A DNA stretch of 64,000 bases from Pelodera strongyloides (Eukaryota; Nematoda; Chromadorea; Rhabditida; Rhabditidae): the NCBI GenBank assembly GCA_036852015.1, contig JAANDG010000017.1:62001-126000 (forward strand). The letters run 5' to 3'. Within the stretch, counting starts at the first letter, position 1. Each line of letters starts with the position of its first letter. Under the pieces are notes generated by a model that had not been told where the DNA came from, ran no database searches, and saw only the letters and a program-made list of their open reading frames with translations. Positions 13,001-25,300 of this stretch are shown here, in pieces. The translations under genes and the position numbers were made by a program.

Positions 13001-16000
13001 TTTGTGACTGCGGGTTTTGACGTAAGAAATACGCGGGCAAGATATACATGCTTAGGTTAGCGCCTGCTTTACACGTGGTCGTGTTGGGATAGTGTTTGAA
13101 TCGGCAATCTCTCTCTAAATGAGTGTTTGTAGTGCCGTAGTTCCGGGAGCCAAGATTGAAGAAGGTGCCGAGTTGAATAAAAAGCAACTGGACGCCCTCC
13201 TAGCGCATGCCCATCTCAAAGTTGACCAGCTACAGAGACAGTTATTTGAGCAAAAGGTAACATGCTTGTTATTGATATACGGTAGTCGTGGTACCAGTTT
13301 TGATATTATCATGCTGTCTTTACAGCGTGCCAGAGGCAATTCACGCCCTTCACGATACGACGTATCAGTTTTTATTTTAGTGATTTTTTTATTGTTTGTT
13401 TTTGTTAGGTTGCTTATGCTTTATGTCCTAAGCTGCTAATTAGTTAGTTCAGAGTAGTTGAAGTATTTGAAAGATGTGGACTGTGGACCGTCATAGAGGG
13501 ATCAGTCTTGGCAATAAGTTATTACAATTAGTTTAGCTCAAAGAAGATGAACGAATAACAAAGGTGCTCAACGAGGATAAGGACAAACAACTTCATGAGC
13601 TCAAGCTCCAACTGGAGATGGAAATCCGGGAGCACGAGAGAGACGTGGTTTGTTATCACTTGTAACTTGTTAATCGTTTACTGTTCTTTGTTTTGGTGTA
13701 GTATTTCCATGCGAGTAAATTACAGTTTACAATTTGGACAAGTTTAGTGACTAGTAAAGAAGCTATGTGGCTGTGATACTGTTTAGTGTTTAATTGTCCT
13801 TGGTCCTTGCAAAATACAACTTTCCGTTGCTTCGTCCCAATGGAAGATTGCTAGTTCCTAGTTGCTTATCATAGTAGATCTCAATGTCTAACATGTTCGC
13901 TCCGCGATATTACGGCCAATTTGCACGTATGCAAATGAATGTAGACTAAAAAATCGCGCAGTATTTGCATACGCTAATGGGAATACAGCGTCCAAATTCG
14001 AATACCGGCTGTTATACCGCTTTATATAATAAATTTTGGGGTAATTTCACTTTTCAGGTCAAGTGTGAAACTGGAAAAGGTGCAGCTGACAAGAAGCCGA
14101 TTTCCATGGAGGTGGGTGTGCTTGGTTATGGGCGCGTTCGGGATTGATTTTCCGAAAGGAAACTCGGCCAAATCCTCGTTCGGGATGGACTTTTTGGAAA
14201 CGTTCCAATGCTCGGAGAAAACAAAAAATACAGTATGAATTAGCTTGCGAAAAACGTTTCCCGCGCATATTTTTCAAATTTTCCATGCTAATTCATACTG
14301 TATTTTTTGTTTTCTCCAAGCATTGGAACGTTTCCAAAAAGTCCATCCCGAACGAGGATTTGGCCGAGTTTCCTTTCGGAAAATCAATCCCGAACGCCCC
14401 CTATGTAATTAATATCTGTGTAGAGACTTTGCGTAAAAGGCGTAACATGTAAGTACCAATTTATTAACGACCAGTTTAGAAACGAAAAGACGTGCCCGAC
14501 AAGCCTGTTGTGATTGTCGCTCACCAGACTAAACCGGACACAAAACCGCACACATGCGCACCAGAAGTTGAGGTTTGTGTGGCAAGATTTCTTCCCATTC
14601 GGGGATGTTGTGAATTAGCAACTGTGAATTATGCTGAATCTGGGGAGACTGAGGTACACCTAAATTATGTAGAAGGAGAATTGTTACTACAGGCTACCGT
14701 TTTGTAAAGCGTATATGTATGGTGATTTTTTTTTCCCGTTACCTTTCCTTTTTTATTGTGTGACGACATTGTGACATTTTAAAGTGGCTTAGATTGTGGT
14801 CGACGGTTATTCGTGAAAACTAGTGAATCGAAATATATCATGTCTTTCTAATAGTGCTCCCATATCCCATACAATGATTGTATTTTATCGGTTTAAGTGG
14901 CACAGTGATGGAAATTGTACTTTTTTTCAGATTGCTCGTTTGAAGAAAAACTTTGAATTGGAACTGAAGAAAAGCCTGGCAGCAAACGAAGAGCAATACA
15001 CACAGAAATTGGAACAGGTAAGATTGGGCGCATAAATATATTTGTTATTAACTTGTGTCTTTTATTTTTATGAGTTGAAGTTTGAAGTGTTCTGTTCTTC
15101 TTTTGCGTCTGTGGTTTGGTGTTTTTTGTTGTTGTTGGGAAATCGGCTTTTCATGCAATGCATTCAGTCTGTGTCGTCACGCATGGAATTAATTATTTCG
15201 AACCTAGGGTCCAACTTTATTATATGTTACATGTTAAATGGGGAATCGTGAAACCACAAGGCGTTACGTATTATAAGAGGGCCTGGTACAAACTAAACTA
15301 CAGACTACAATAACAAGTTGGTATTTGGTATATCTTGTACCAAGTCAAGACCGTTACCTTTGTGAATGTGATAATTGCTGCAATCTAGGTTGTTCGCACA
15401 CAGCGCCAATTGTTCGATATCGAGAAGGAGGACAGTTTGACCGCAGCGGTGACTATCGAACGGCAGGTGTGGTAGTCGTTTCGTGCTCGTAGATTTTCAA
15501 TTAATTTTCTCTTATTTTTGGTAATCTTTGGGTTCGTTTAGTGGGAGGAGTGGTTGGTGTACGCACCACTCACTAACTTTGTAACTTTATGTTACCCGCC
15601 ACCCGTTCAATGAGTTTTTAACCTGTTCGTTTAATCCGATTCCTATATATATAGATGCACGCTTCGCAAATTGCGTACGTTCTGATGCATTTGGAAGGGA
15701 TCGAGAGGGCACTGAAGGATCGTGTTGTGATGGTATGCTCATATTTATGGTTTTAATTTTTAGTTGATTATTGATTGATTTATTGATTCATGTGTATTTT
15801 CCATTGCGTTTTGTGCAGGCTTTACCCATTATGTACCGTAATGAATTCCGTATGCCTCTTAGGGAGTAGAAGGCCATAAACCGCATGATACCGTTTACCG
15901 TAATTCTTGAGGCGGTGTAGTGTGTTGTGTGTAATGCCGTGTCTTTCACTCAGGATGCCGAGAATCGTCGCGCAAAACAGTTGTGGATGGCTTGTCAGAA

Positions 16001-17611
16001 CGTGGTCGATTCGGTTGAATATGGAAAGAGGGGATCGTGTTGTATTGAGGGCAGAAGGTTCCCGCTTCAGCAGCAAATGCAGGTTGGTTCGTTGTTGTTG
16101 CTGATATTTGCAAAAAGTGTTCTCCGGCCTCCTGTTTCGCTCAGGCTCAGCGCCGCTCAGACCATCTCTGGAACCGTTTTCTAACTTATGTGCTTGAGAG
16201 TCAATTCGCATTCGCACGTATATCCCCAAGAGTCAAAATTAGCTAACTATAGCCATACCGCCTCCGTTCACACGTATGTCCCTTTCTTAGGGGATTAGCG
16301 AGTTTTTTTTTGTTGTACGTGCATCTGGTACTTAGCTTTGTATTACGATTGTCTTTTATTAGAATCTGATCAGTGTCCCGCTACTTGATTGGACACTTTT
16401 TGTGTTACAGTTATGTTTTCTTTCTTGAAATATCTTTGTTTGATTGCGGTTTTTTTACAGGTTATTCAAAAGGCGGCCCCAGAAGACAAATTCGTCAAAG
16501 TCCTGGACGATGTGATGGGAAAGGTGGCAAAGGTGAAGGGCGAGTACACGAGGGACGATCTAAAGACCAGACTCGACAAGGTTACTGCATTTTGATGTTT
16601 ACTTGGTCGTTCGTGTTTGTTGCTTAGTAGTATGGCAGTTATTCATAGTGCCGTATACCGTGAAGGGAGTATAACCCCGGCATTCATCCCTCGGATCTCA
16701 ATATCTACTGAACGATTATCTGCTTTTTTTGTTTTATCGATACCTAAGAGTAAGATTCACATTATTGGACAGGATTATGTTACGACCCTGGTGATTGCTA
16801 AAAACTATAGTTACTATTTTTTGTTTCAGGTGCACAAACTGGGCCATAGGGTGGCGCGCGTCGACGATAATGGTGGAGGCTTGGGTGGCTTCATGAGATC
16901 GTGGCTCGTCGACTCTTTGTCGTTCTCCCTGCCAGTCACTTATAAGAAGACAGACAAGTAGGTGTTGTTGACCGTGACGTGTCAGTAGATCACTCTCGAC
17001 TCTGAAGCGTGAACTAATAATGCGTTTTTTTTGTAAAGATTCAACCTCTACAATTGACCGGACATTTGAATTTGTAACACTCAACTGTGTTTTTTGTTAG
17101 GTTGATTAGTGAACGTGTCAGTAGATTGCTCTCGTTGTTAGACGTGCAACATTACAATCGTATATTCTCTAGAATCGACCCAAGACTTGAAACAAACGCG
17201 CAACTCCTTGACCGTGCTGAGTGGCTTTGGAAAAAAGAGGATTATATTGGAGCGGTGAAGGTTCTGCAGTGTACAACGGGACCAGCCAGAAGGCGAGTGA
17301 TTCTGTTTCTGAATCATTATGCTTTCCACACACTCGCAGAGGGATACAATAATGGTGTGGTTGTGGTGCGCTGCAACCCCTTATTGTATTTCTATTCTAG
17401 GTGTATTGTCACTTTGACAAACCCTAATTGTACGGTCACTTTGTCAATTACCTTAAAAACGCTGCGACGAGCTTGCTTTGATATATCTGTCTGGCATTCC
17501 AGATTGGCCTCCGATTGGATCAAGGACGCGCGTTCGCACGAGGAGACTCTCATGATCACGCGACTACTTCTTGCTCACGCTGCTTGTACTAGCGTGCGCA
17601 GCACATACTAA
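10051..17611 (+). CDS. IMMT: MICOS complex subunit MIC60 (mitofilin)
   Basis: MIC60 is the core of the inner-membrane MICOS complex that shapes mitochondrial crista junctions. Exons: 10051-10074, 10205-10279, 10489-10685, 10778-10853, 10994-11120, 11349-11464, 11790-11921, 12153-12272, 12482-12569, 13141-13256, 13537-13647, 14058-14111, 14480-14572, 14931-15017, 15389-15466, 15655-15732, 15954-16082, 16461-16580, 16830-16957, 17101-17292, 17503-17611. The joined frame is 749 aa, near human 758. Residues 1-33 are Arg/Ser-rich like a mitochondrial presequence; 47-66 is one glycine-rich membrane span; a long charged helical region (about 290-500) is coiled-coil-like; the end (RRLASDWIKDARSHEET) is the mitofilin C-terminal signature. 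Two introns (after 10279 and 17292) need GC donors to keep phase; the second, AAG|GCGAGT, is a very good GC site, the first is weaker. The junction 12569/13141 was chosen because it restores a conserved-looking LK-x-V-x-P block. Confidence 0.93.
10337..10450. repeat. SINE-like fragment in MIC60 intron 2
   Basis: Contains TTTATTCACACATGCAATC, similar to the inverse tail of the SINE at 9424. It is followed on the plus strand by GGGCCTGGGTGGCCCATTGG, whose TGGCCCATTGG resembles a tRNA A box. No B box is visible. Probably a rearranged or composite SINE relic. Confidence 0.4.
11237..11311. mobile_element. 75-bp hairpin MITE, GGGCGCGTTCGAGATGG ends
   Basis: GGGCGCGTTCGAGATGG is mirrored by CCATCTCGAACGCGCC with a short centre, in a MIC60 intron. 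It shares ends with the larger elements at 17718, 32418 and 39884. Confidence 0.75.
12598..12981. mobile_element. TTAA-AGCGAAAT-ended element, 384 bp variant
   Basis: Begins TTAAAGCGAAATACCACCC and ends ATTCGCTTTAA, but the interior differs from the 180-bp family. It sits in the MIC60 intron right after exon 9. Confidence 0.6.
14130..14400. mobile_element. 271-bp palindromic MITE in MIC60 intron
   Basis: Arms of about 110 bp are almost perfectly complementary: GGGCGCGTTCGGGATTG at the left, CAATCCCGAACGCCCC at the right, and CAGTATGAATTAGC facing GCTAATTCATACTG inside. It lies 18 bp after an exon end (14111). The ends resemble the GGGCGCGTTC group. Confidence 0.9.
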
Positions 17612-18250
17612 GTATAATACGGTATCGCTTTCCATTTGTGATTGTTAATGGATTTATGCACGCATAGCGTAGTGTGTTTAAATGCGTAATTGAAGGTACC
17701 TTTTTTGGTGTTTTATTTAAAGCGCAAAGATGGGAAAAGTTGGCGAATTCCAGGAAAACGGAAACTAATTTTTCCGGCTGAAACACAATGGACAAAACGA
17801 TGAAGTGCTTGAGATTCAATGTTCCCATTCTACTACGGTATTTCAAGCGTTTCTCTGTGTCCATATTTCTTTAACTTTTCCCGTCTCGAACTCGAACTCT
17901 CGAACGCGCTTTTAGGCTCACTTCAGTTTTTCTTAGCCCCTAACCATAACTTTTAGTACCCTTGATAGTTCTTTATAGGGTTCGAATTCATAGTATGTAG
18001 AGTAGTATTACAAATCTCTTTTTAACGTGTACGATCACTTAATGATATCATGATTTAATACGTGTACTTGTGTTCATCTCCGGTCTTTCGCTTATATACT
18101 AACATAAACGTGTTTTTTTTTATGTTATCTTTGTCTTATTATAACAAAAACCAGGTAGTATGAAAGTTCATTTCGTCATGAAGTTAAACACTGACGAGAC
18201 CCGCATAGACTGTGAATTCAATAGATAAGTTCCAGCAACGGTGCTTCATA
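17612..18250. other. MIC60-DNAJC17 convergent spacer
   Basis: Short tail-to-tail spacer. It contains the MITE at 17718-17914 and otherwise AT-rich sequence with no supported gene. Confidence 0.6.
17718..17914. mobile_element. Diverged GCGCGTTCGA-type MITE
   Basis: Left end TTAAAGCGCAAAGATGGG and right end TCTCGAACGCGCTTTTA are inverse to each other. The arms also share GGGAAAAGTT/AACTTTTCCC. Confidence 0.6.
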
Positions 18251-20819
18251 TTATTGTTCGTCCTCCCATTTTTTCTTTTTCTCAATAGGTGGTCCCATGT
18301 CTCCAAGTATTTGAGCTTGGAGTTCTTCAAATGACATGGTGGCGAAATCTGAAAGTTGTATTCAAATAAGATGTCGGAAGGGTGATGCGCAATTTTGGAG
18401 ATGGTCCGATGGTCGTTTAGTTGAGGGTCGAAAAGTTATATGCCATGATAAGCTTCACTCAAATGCATAAAGTTACAAATGCCTCCGGAGATGGCTGTTG
18501 TGTAATTTTCGCATTGATTTTTGGAGTGCATCATCAACTACCACGGATTTCAAACCACAGTGTACGAAGCTGAGATAAAAGCAAACCTTTACCTGGCCCA
18601 GATGGCTTAGTGTCTGCGGAGCTATCATCAGGTCTTGGTTCAGTAGGACCGGCGGTTTCTCGAGGCTTGGTCACCCAGACTGCTTGGATCTCCGGCCCAC
18701 CGGCACCTAAACTATTTGCGTTAAAGCGATGTAACGTCCGGTTTTTGAAATGTATTCTGGACAACTGCATTTCCATATCCGTTGTAATCAAATTAATATA
18801 ATCAGACTAAACATCGCGCAGAATTAGAGCAGTAATTTGAATACACTGAGGCGTTTCCCTAATGTCACTTCAGCAAAATGAGATTCACAAATGAGCTTAC
18901 CCGATTCTGTTTCTGCGCCCCAGCAATCAGCTCCCTTTTCAAACTCAACAATGCACATTCGGACGCCCTTCTTGTTGGTGAAGATTGTGGTAACTTCAGA
19001 AATGGCACCGTACTGAAAAGTACGTAAGTTATTCCCAGCTTTCCATGATTCAATTAGGTGTTCGTAGAAGAATGTAAAACAACAAAGGCACTTGGTTCCA
19101 TATCCTACTGGACCTTCGTCAGCATTTTAGAGAAGAATACAGGTTTTAAGTTTAGAAACTTCCTGAAACAAATTCAACAACGAGAAGGGAAGAAACAACT
19201 GCAATGAATAAGAATACCTCGTGAAAAATGAGCCGCAGTTGTGTTTCATCGTAGTCTTCACCAGCAGATCCGGGAGTCCATTTTAACCGCAACTTTGGGC
19301 AATCATCTAAATAGGTAACAATTTTGGAATCGCCCTAGCAATGTATGACAAATTAAAAATGTAGGCACTCTCAATCGACCTGAATTCAAAGAGACTAGGG
19401 TATATTCTTTCCGGTGCCCTTTAGAGGAGGGTCAGTAAAAAAATACCCAAATTTCTTGTGTAAATTTCTAGGGGGATTGGCGATGCTTCCTGTTTCACAT
19501 AAATTTACATTGCATACGGAGAATGGTTGATGTGCGATTTACGCCCGAATAATGCTCAGGTAGAATACTTTCACAAGGTCTAACTAACCGTGCTCCTGTT
19601 GCGTATGTTGAACTGGATGTGCCATTCGTTCTTGTTGTGCGCGCATTTCTTCGGCGACTTCTTTTTCGAGTTGCTTTCGGAGCTTCTCGAATTCAGCACG
19701 AACACGAGACTCCTAAGAATAAAAAGGAACGTGAGCCTCTAGTAACTGAAACAAAGACGCGTCGTACATATGTGCTAATAACAGGGCATAACTACCGTAC
19801 GAAGGAGGTCTGGGCCTGATTAGCTTGGTGGCTGCGAAATCGCATAGGGGTGTGAATTGTGAATTATCGATGCATTTCACTCTAATTTGCAGTTGCCTGC
19901 TGCCTGACAAGAACCATGTGCGGATGTGCGTAACTTTATATGCCAAACAAGTTATAATCACCCACTTCATCCTTTCGTCTTTTCTCTTCGTATTTGGCGT
20001 TGCTTTCTTCGGCAGTTTTCGATGGTTTATAGTCCTTGCCCCGTTCCGAAAACTCCTTTTCACGTCTTTCAAGCTCGTTGATGAACCTGAATCAGTTATA
20101 AAGCTAGATATAATCATCATCTTTCGAACACAAGAGATTTAGACACCCTAAATTTCACCATAGACCACTAGACATATAGAATGCTGAAGCTTGTCCAGTG
20201 AACGTGAACGAGGGGAAATTAAGGGTTGTATTATTTGAAGAAAACCATTTAATACAAAAATGATTTGAATGAACTGATTCAGGCTGTATAAAGTATTCAA
20301 GCAAACCTCTTGCGTTCAGTGTCAGCTTTACGAAGCCGCTCCGCTTGCTTAGCTTCTTTAGCACGCTGTCTGTCAATTCCTTTGTCGTACTCCGCTCGTT
20401 TCTCCTTATCGAACAAAAATTGAAATGCCTCTTTGGCGGCAATAAACTTCCTTTCCGCTGAAAATAAGAATTAACAATATATGTGTCATAATGCAAAATC
20501 AACACACAATTGTTCCAATGCGAACTGCAGTATCATGTATTATGGAATAAACACACTCAACTCTTTGGTTGTTTTACAGTCTTATTTATATGGCAATAAT
20601 GGTAAAGCTCCCGCTTGAAATGTACCCAAACGGACTATAATTATAAAAATATCGCGTTGAAGGTTGTAGTTACAACGTACCCTGTTCCTTATTATTCGGG
20701 TTCTTGTCCGGATGCCACTTTAAGCACTGTAGTTTATAGGCATCTTTCAGAGCCTTATCGGAGCATCCCTTCTGGATGCCGAGAATTTCGTATGGATTAT
20801 ATGAAGGATTCGGCGGCAT
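18251..20819 (-). CDS. DNAJC17: DnaJ homolog subfamily C member 17
   Basis: DNAJC17 is a J-domain co-chaperone with an RRM-like domain, associated in other animals with the spliceosome. Exons in transcript order: 20819-20681, 20457-20307, 20086-19966, 19712-19589, 19306-19218, 19012-18901, 18706-18593, 18348-18251; all phases agree and give 315 aa (human 304). The J domain occupies about residues 1-78 with the HPD motif at 36-38 (KWHPDKNP). A long charged helix follows (about 79-165, rich in RRxKE and ERLRKA blocks). The RRM-like domain covers about 179-255 (PKLRLKW ... KKGVRMCIVEFE). The C-terminal block SFEELQAQILGDM is shared by DNAJC17 proteins. An acceptor 16 nt before the ATG suggests trans-splicing. 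It is divergent from NOC3L and convergent with MIC60. Confidence 0.94.
18720..18835. mobile_element. Decayed TTAA-AGCG MITE next to DNAJC17 splice site
   Basis: Starts TTAAAGCGATGTAACGTCCGGTTTTTGAAAT. The right end is not clear. A related internal block (AGACTAAACATCGCGCAG) recurs at 13943 and 23710. The element begins about 13 bp from the exon that starts at 18706, so it forms part of the intron's 3' end. Confidence 0.5.
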
Positions 20820-20835
20820 TTTCGGGAAAACTGAT
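20820..20835 (-). other. DNAJC17 5' UTR after splice acceptor
   Basis: Minus-strand acceptor GTGTTGCAG ends at 20836, 16 nt before the ATG. Candidate spliced-leader acceptor. Confidence 0.45.
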
Positions 20836-22358
20836 CTGCAACACAGTAAAAAACAACCGTATAGGACGGCAGCGGAACGATAGCCAATTCAACAAAATGG
20901 TAGGAAGGAAAGGATCAATCGAAATAAGTAAAAAAAAGACAAAACAAAACAAATTTCACAAAACGATCAAAAATCTACTGAAATCGAAATAAAATTTTCG
21001 AAATTCAAATTTAATTGTGTGGGTTTACGGTAGTAATGCACGAAAACAAAAAGACTCGTTTAGCACATGTCTAGCTCCAGATTAGCAACCTTTCAGCATT
21101 CGTGATAGATGAAACTTGCTTGATGCGCAGTTTTTTCTTTTGCGCACATGAGCCATACGCGAAAAACGGGATGATGAAAATTTCTGGATCGAACGCGCAT
21201 TCAGCGCGTCGACTTTGCGCTTGTCATTGTATCCTCTGGCCCCGTATCTTACAGATAGTTTATGTCATTGCAGATTAAGTTAGAGTTATGACTCAAATTT
21301 ACTTGCTCATTTCGTAAATATGAGCTTGGCCCCAACATGTTTGCTGATCATACCGTTAATTATGTGCTATCACCACGAATAAAGATGGTGTATGTGCGCG
21401 TTATCTACCAACTACAGTATACACATCTTGAATTAAAAACTATTTGGCGATGGACGAACAGCTAATATTTGGACTTATACAGTAGGCTGTGAAACTAGTT
21501 CTTCAATAACATGAAATCCTATTTCTCAGGAATCACCGATTTGCAACACGCGACCAGTTCTTTTAAGAAGTCATGACTCTGGAGCTCACTTAAGTGTAGA
21601 AGAATCCGAAATTCGGGAATATTTGAAGTAGAAGCTTCTGATTGTGAGTCGGGCTCATCCTTCTTTTGTAAAATTGAAGATGGCAAAGAAACCTTACGTT
21701 CTGGAAGCCATAAGATCGACTTCCTCTCTGGCGTACGAAAACAAAGTAGATTTCCATGTATGGGTAAAATACATGTTTGTACTAAAGTAGAATTGCACTT
21801 TTTGAAATAGGAAATTTTGCTTGTGATGGTCTCTCAGAAAAGACGTTAGGGTTAATATACAAACAGTTTGTTGTAGCCACAGAAAATTAATCACAGAAAG
21901 TATAGTTTTTCTTGTTGTGCTTTGTTTCGGTTGCTACATGGAATATTCGAATGTATTATTGTATGGAACGGTCGTTTCCGAAAAAAGTTACGAACGCACA
22001 AAGTTTCCTGGTCCGCCTCCCTGGACAAAAGATCTATTTAGCAACTGTCTAGTATGAAGTTCGCAATAAATGAGCAAGTGGCGTACAAGTTGCTAATTTA
22101 ATCTAGACCAAGATGAGTCCGTGCTGGTTCATGATCCGCATTTTTAGTTTGCAATTTTTCGAAGTATAGCTGTGTATAAAATTGTTATTTGCTTATTTTC
22201 ATATGTAAACTCAATTAAACTAGGTGGTCATCTTTGCGTGCTATCCAAATACTAGTCTTTTCTGTTTCCATATATGTGTTCCACAAATATTTTTGCTTTT
22301 CTAATGGACTGCTTGTGTCTTTTTGTTTAAAGTGGGTCTTTATTTCCCATATTTTTAG
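20836..22358. other. DNAJC17-NOC3L divergent spacer
   Basis: 1.5 kb head-to-head spacer. A GC-rich patch with GCGC-containing inverted words is at 21180-21225. No gene, tRNA or repeat family could be supported. Confidence 0.55.
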
Positions 22359-22372
22359 TGAAGAACTTCACG
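22359..22372 (+). other. NOC3L 5' UTR after splice acceptor
   Basis: ATTTTTAG ends at 22358, 14 nt before the ATG. Candidate spliced-leader acceptor. Confidence 0.45.
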
Positions 22373-25300
22373 ATGGTAAAGGAAAAGGTTGACCGTGCAC
22401 ACGCGAAGAGCGTGTTAAAGATCAAGAGGAAGATGGGCAAATTGCGGAAGAAGGGAAAGCTGAAGAGACATGTGATCGACAAGTTGAATGACATCAGAGA
22501 CCGGGTCGGGGCGGATAAGTCAACTCTACACAGAAACGTGAGTTCCAGTCGCAAAGAAATATTTCATTCACACGTACAATCAATCACATATCAAGCAAGT
22601 ACATGAAGGGAATACACTAATATTGTGGTGCTTAGTGCCTACTCCTCATTTCTTGTTTACGTGGTCCAGACAGGGCGAAAACAGCCACGTAAATGGTAAA
22701 GATCCCTGATTCGTCGCACTCTGCATTCTCTTTCTTGCATCTCTTATCGATGATGGATGATTGTACTGATTTACCTGTACCGAATTTATTTATGCCATTT
22801 CGGTTAACCATTGTTGGCTTCCGACTTGTTTATTATATGGACTCAGATCGAAGATGACGTTGAAGACACTGCAATGTATGCCGAAGTAGACGATGACGTC
22901 CTACCGATGGATATGTTAGATGCCGACATCGACTGGGAGAATAGTGCCTTCGCCAAATTGAAGAAGCGAATTGACGGAAAAGGTGCCATTTTATTGACGA
23001 ACGTATTAAAAGCATAAAAAAAACAGTACATCCGGAGCCACTGGTAGTACCCGAACCCGATTTTCTATGTTTTTATAAACATAATGTGCTGAAATAAAAT
23101 CTCACAAGGGATTTTCTTTTTAAATCTGGACTGTGACTGGGGAACGGAGCGTTCATTGTTCATTTGAATAATTCCGCAGGGAGTACAGTGACTAGATATT
23201 ACGAATGAAACAACGAGTTCTCACGTGTGCCCATGAAATCAGGAAAATCTCTGTAAGACCGTATATTCTCATGTCGGATCGTGCGCTTCAGTTTCATGTT
23301 TCGGACAAGGGCCTCGGCGCTGCATTCAGTTCTCTTATGACGCTTTTATGCTGTGTGCGTTATTTTCCAGTGGTCTAAGACGCTTTCGTTCTTTTGAGAA
23401 AACAATATGCCACAGTTATGTCGAAAATTCAATTCATGTGTTAGTCTTGGCAGGCTGTATTAATTTTATATCTTGCATTAATGAAATTCATAATTCAATT
23501 TTTATCTTCTGACTGTTTCAGATCCTTACGCTTCCGACGAGGAGGGTGATCGACACGAGAAAAAGAAGAGAAGTTTTGCCTCAGCTGCCGACGACGGCAA
23601 GGAAGAGATGTTGCCCATTAAGGTACAGTTTTTAAAACGATTTAACGGCCGGTTTTTGAAACATATGCTGAACTACTGCATTCACATATGGTGTATGCAA
23701 ATGAATATAATTAGTCTAAAAATCGCTCAGGACCGCGACATACACTGCATGGAAATAGAGTATCCAACAACGTTTCAGAAACTATTTTTGAGCTGGCTCG
23801 ATCCATGTTGGCCCCGTCCTTGCGCAGTTAACGATTACAGCCATAACTTTCAAGGCTTTCATTGTGCCCTTGCCCTTATGACTTAATAAATAAATAAATA
23901 TTTCACGCTTCAATGGCGTGTACCTTTATTCAAGTAGGAAATACAGTTTCAAAGGTTGCTTATCAAAGTTTTGACTTGGTTGGATTGATTAACTGGTTAT
24001 GGTTTGGTATTTGTCATAAAAGGGAACTTTTCCTTTCTTCAGTTGAGTGACGGTACAGTTGTTCGACAAAGCCGGGATCGAATAAAGAAAGAAGTTGAGT
24101 CGGATGAGGAGGAAAACGAAGAGGAGAATGCAGAAGACGACAAGAAAAAGAGAAGGAAGGATGATTGGAAGGAGGAGGTGAGGAGCATTTTACTTTTATT
24201 TTATTCGAGATTCACTGCTTGCTAGACAGGGTGTTATGTGTATTTTTTTCGGCGAAAATCAGCAAACGATTAAAATTCTCGCTCACTCGGTAAATATTTG
24301 CGTTTGGAAACATATCGTTTTGTTCCTTTATTGTCATCTTGTGAATTTACTACTTTACCCTTGTTGCAGGACTACTCAAAGCTCTCTGCATCCGAATTGC
24401 TGGTCAAAAGAAAGGAGATGCTGGAGGAGGCAAAACAGACGATTGCCTCAAATGCACATCAACTACTGTCGAATCCACAGGAGAACGTTGGTTTTAGAAG
24501 TTTATTGTGGATTTGAAAATAGTCCCATAGTCTCGTGGCTATTATTACAGTGTGATATTGGGGGTGGGGGTGTGCATTCCTGTTACGTGTGTCGTTTTCG
24601 TGGTGTTTTTTATATATGTAGCTGGCAAAGAGGAAAAGAGAGCGTTCGCTTATTAAAAAAACCACAATTGCTCATAAAATTAAGTGAGTGAAAGTGAAAT
24701 ATGTATATTTTATCGTGGAAAAGAGTACTTGAATGGAAAGTTTGGGTTTCATCATGTCTCAAAACTACGAAAAGAGGCCAATATTTGAATCGGATTCTAT
24801 AAAAAGTGAACAATATCCTGTGTTTATTTTCAAATCCGGCATATTTAATACCCAACCTGGCATTTATTTTATTTCATTAGCTTTCCGATTTTTAACAGCA
24901 TGGCATGGTAAGCTCTGGAATATGCCCACTTTTTTGAAGTTGCAGAGCCTAACACCTGGAACTGGCATTGCTGGTTAACAAATTACTGTCAAAAAATGGA
25001 CGACATTAAAAGAAATAGCCAGTTTGGGTATTAAATATGCCGGATTTGAAAATAAACACAGGATATTGTTCACTTTTTATAGAATCCGATTCAAATATTG
25101 GCCTCTTTTCGTAGTTTTGAGACATGATGAAACCCAAACTTTCCATTCAAGTACTCTTTTCCACGATAAAATATTGTACTCTTTTCACATGACCTAATTT
25201 ACAACTTTAAAGGGTCAGGCCCATTTCAGGTAACCCCTATTTTAGCTGACTCAATCTGATACTCCGTGTCAAATATTATCCCAAATATGCTTCAAACCCC

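Noticed and set aside
14144..14452. 102-residue frame in a MIC60 intron
   Set aside because: Lies across the arms of the palindromic MITE; antisense twin frames are typical of inverted repeats.
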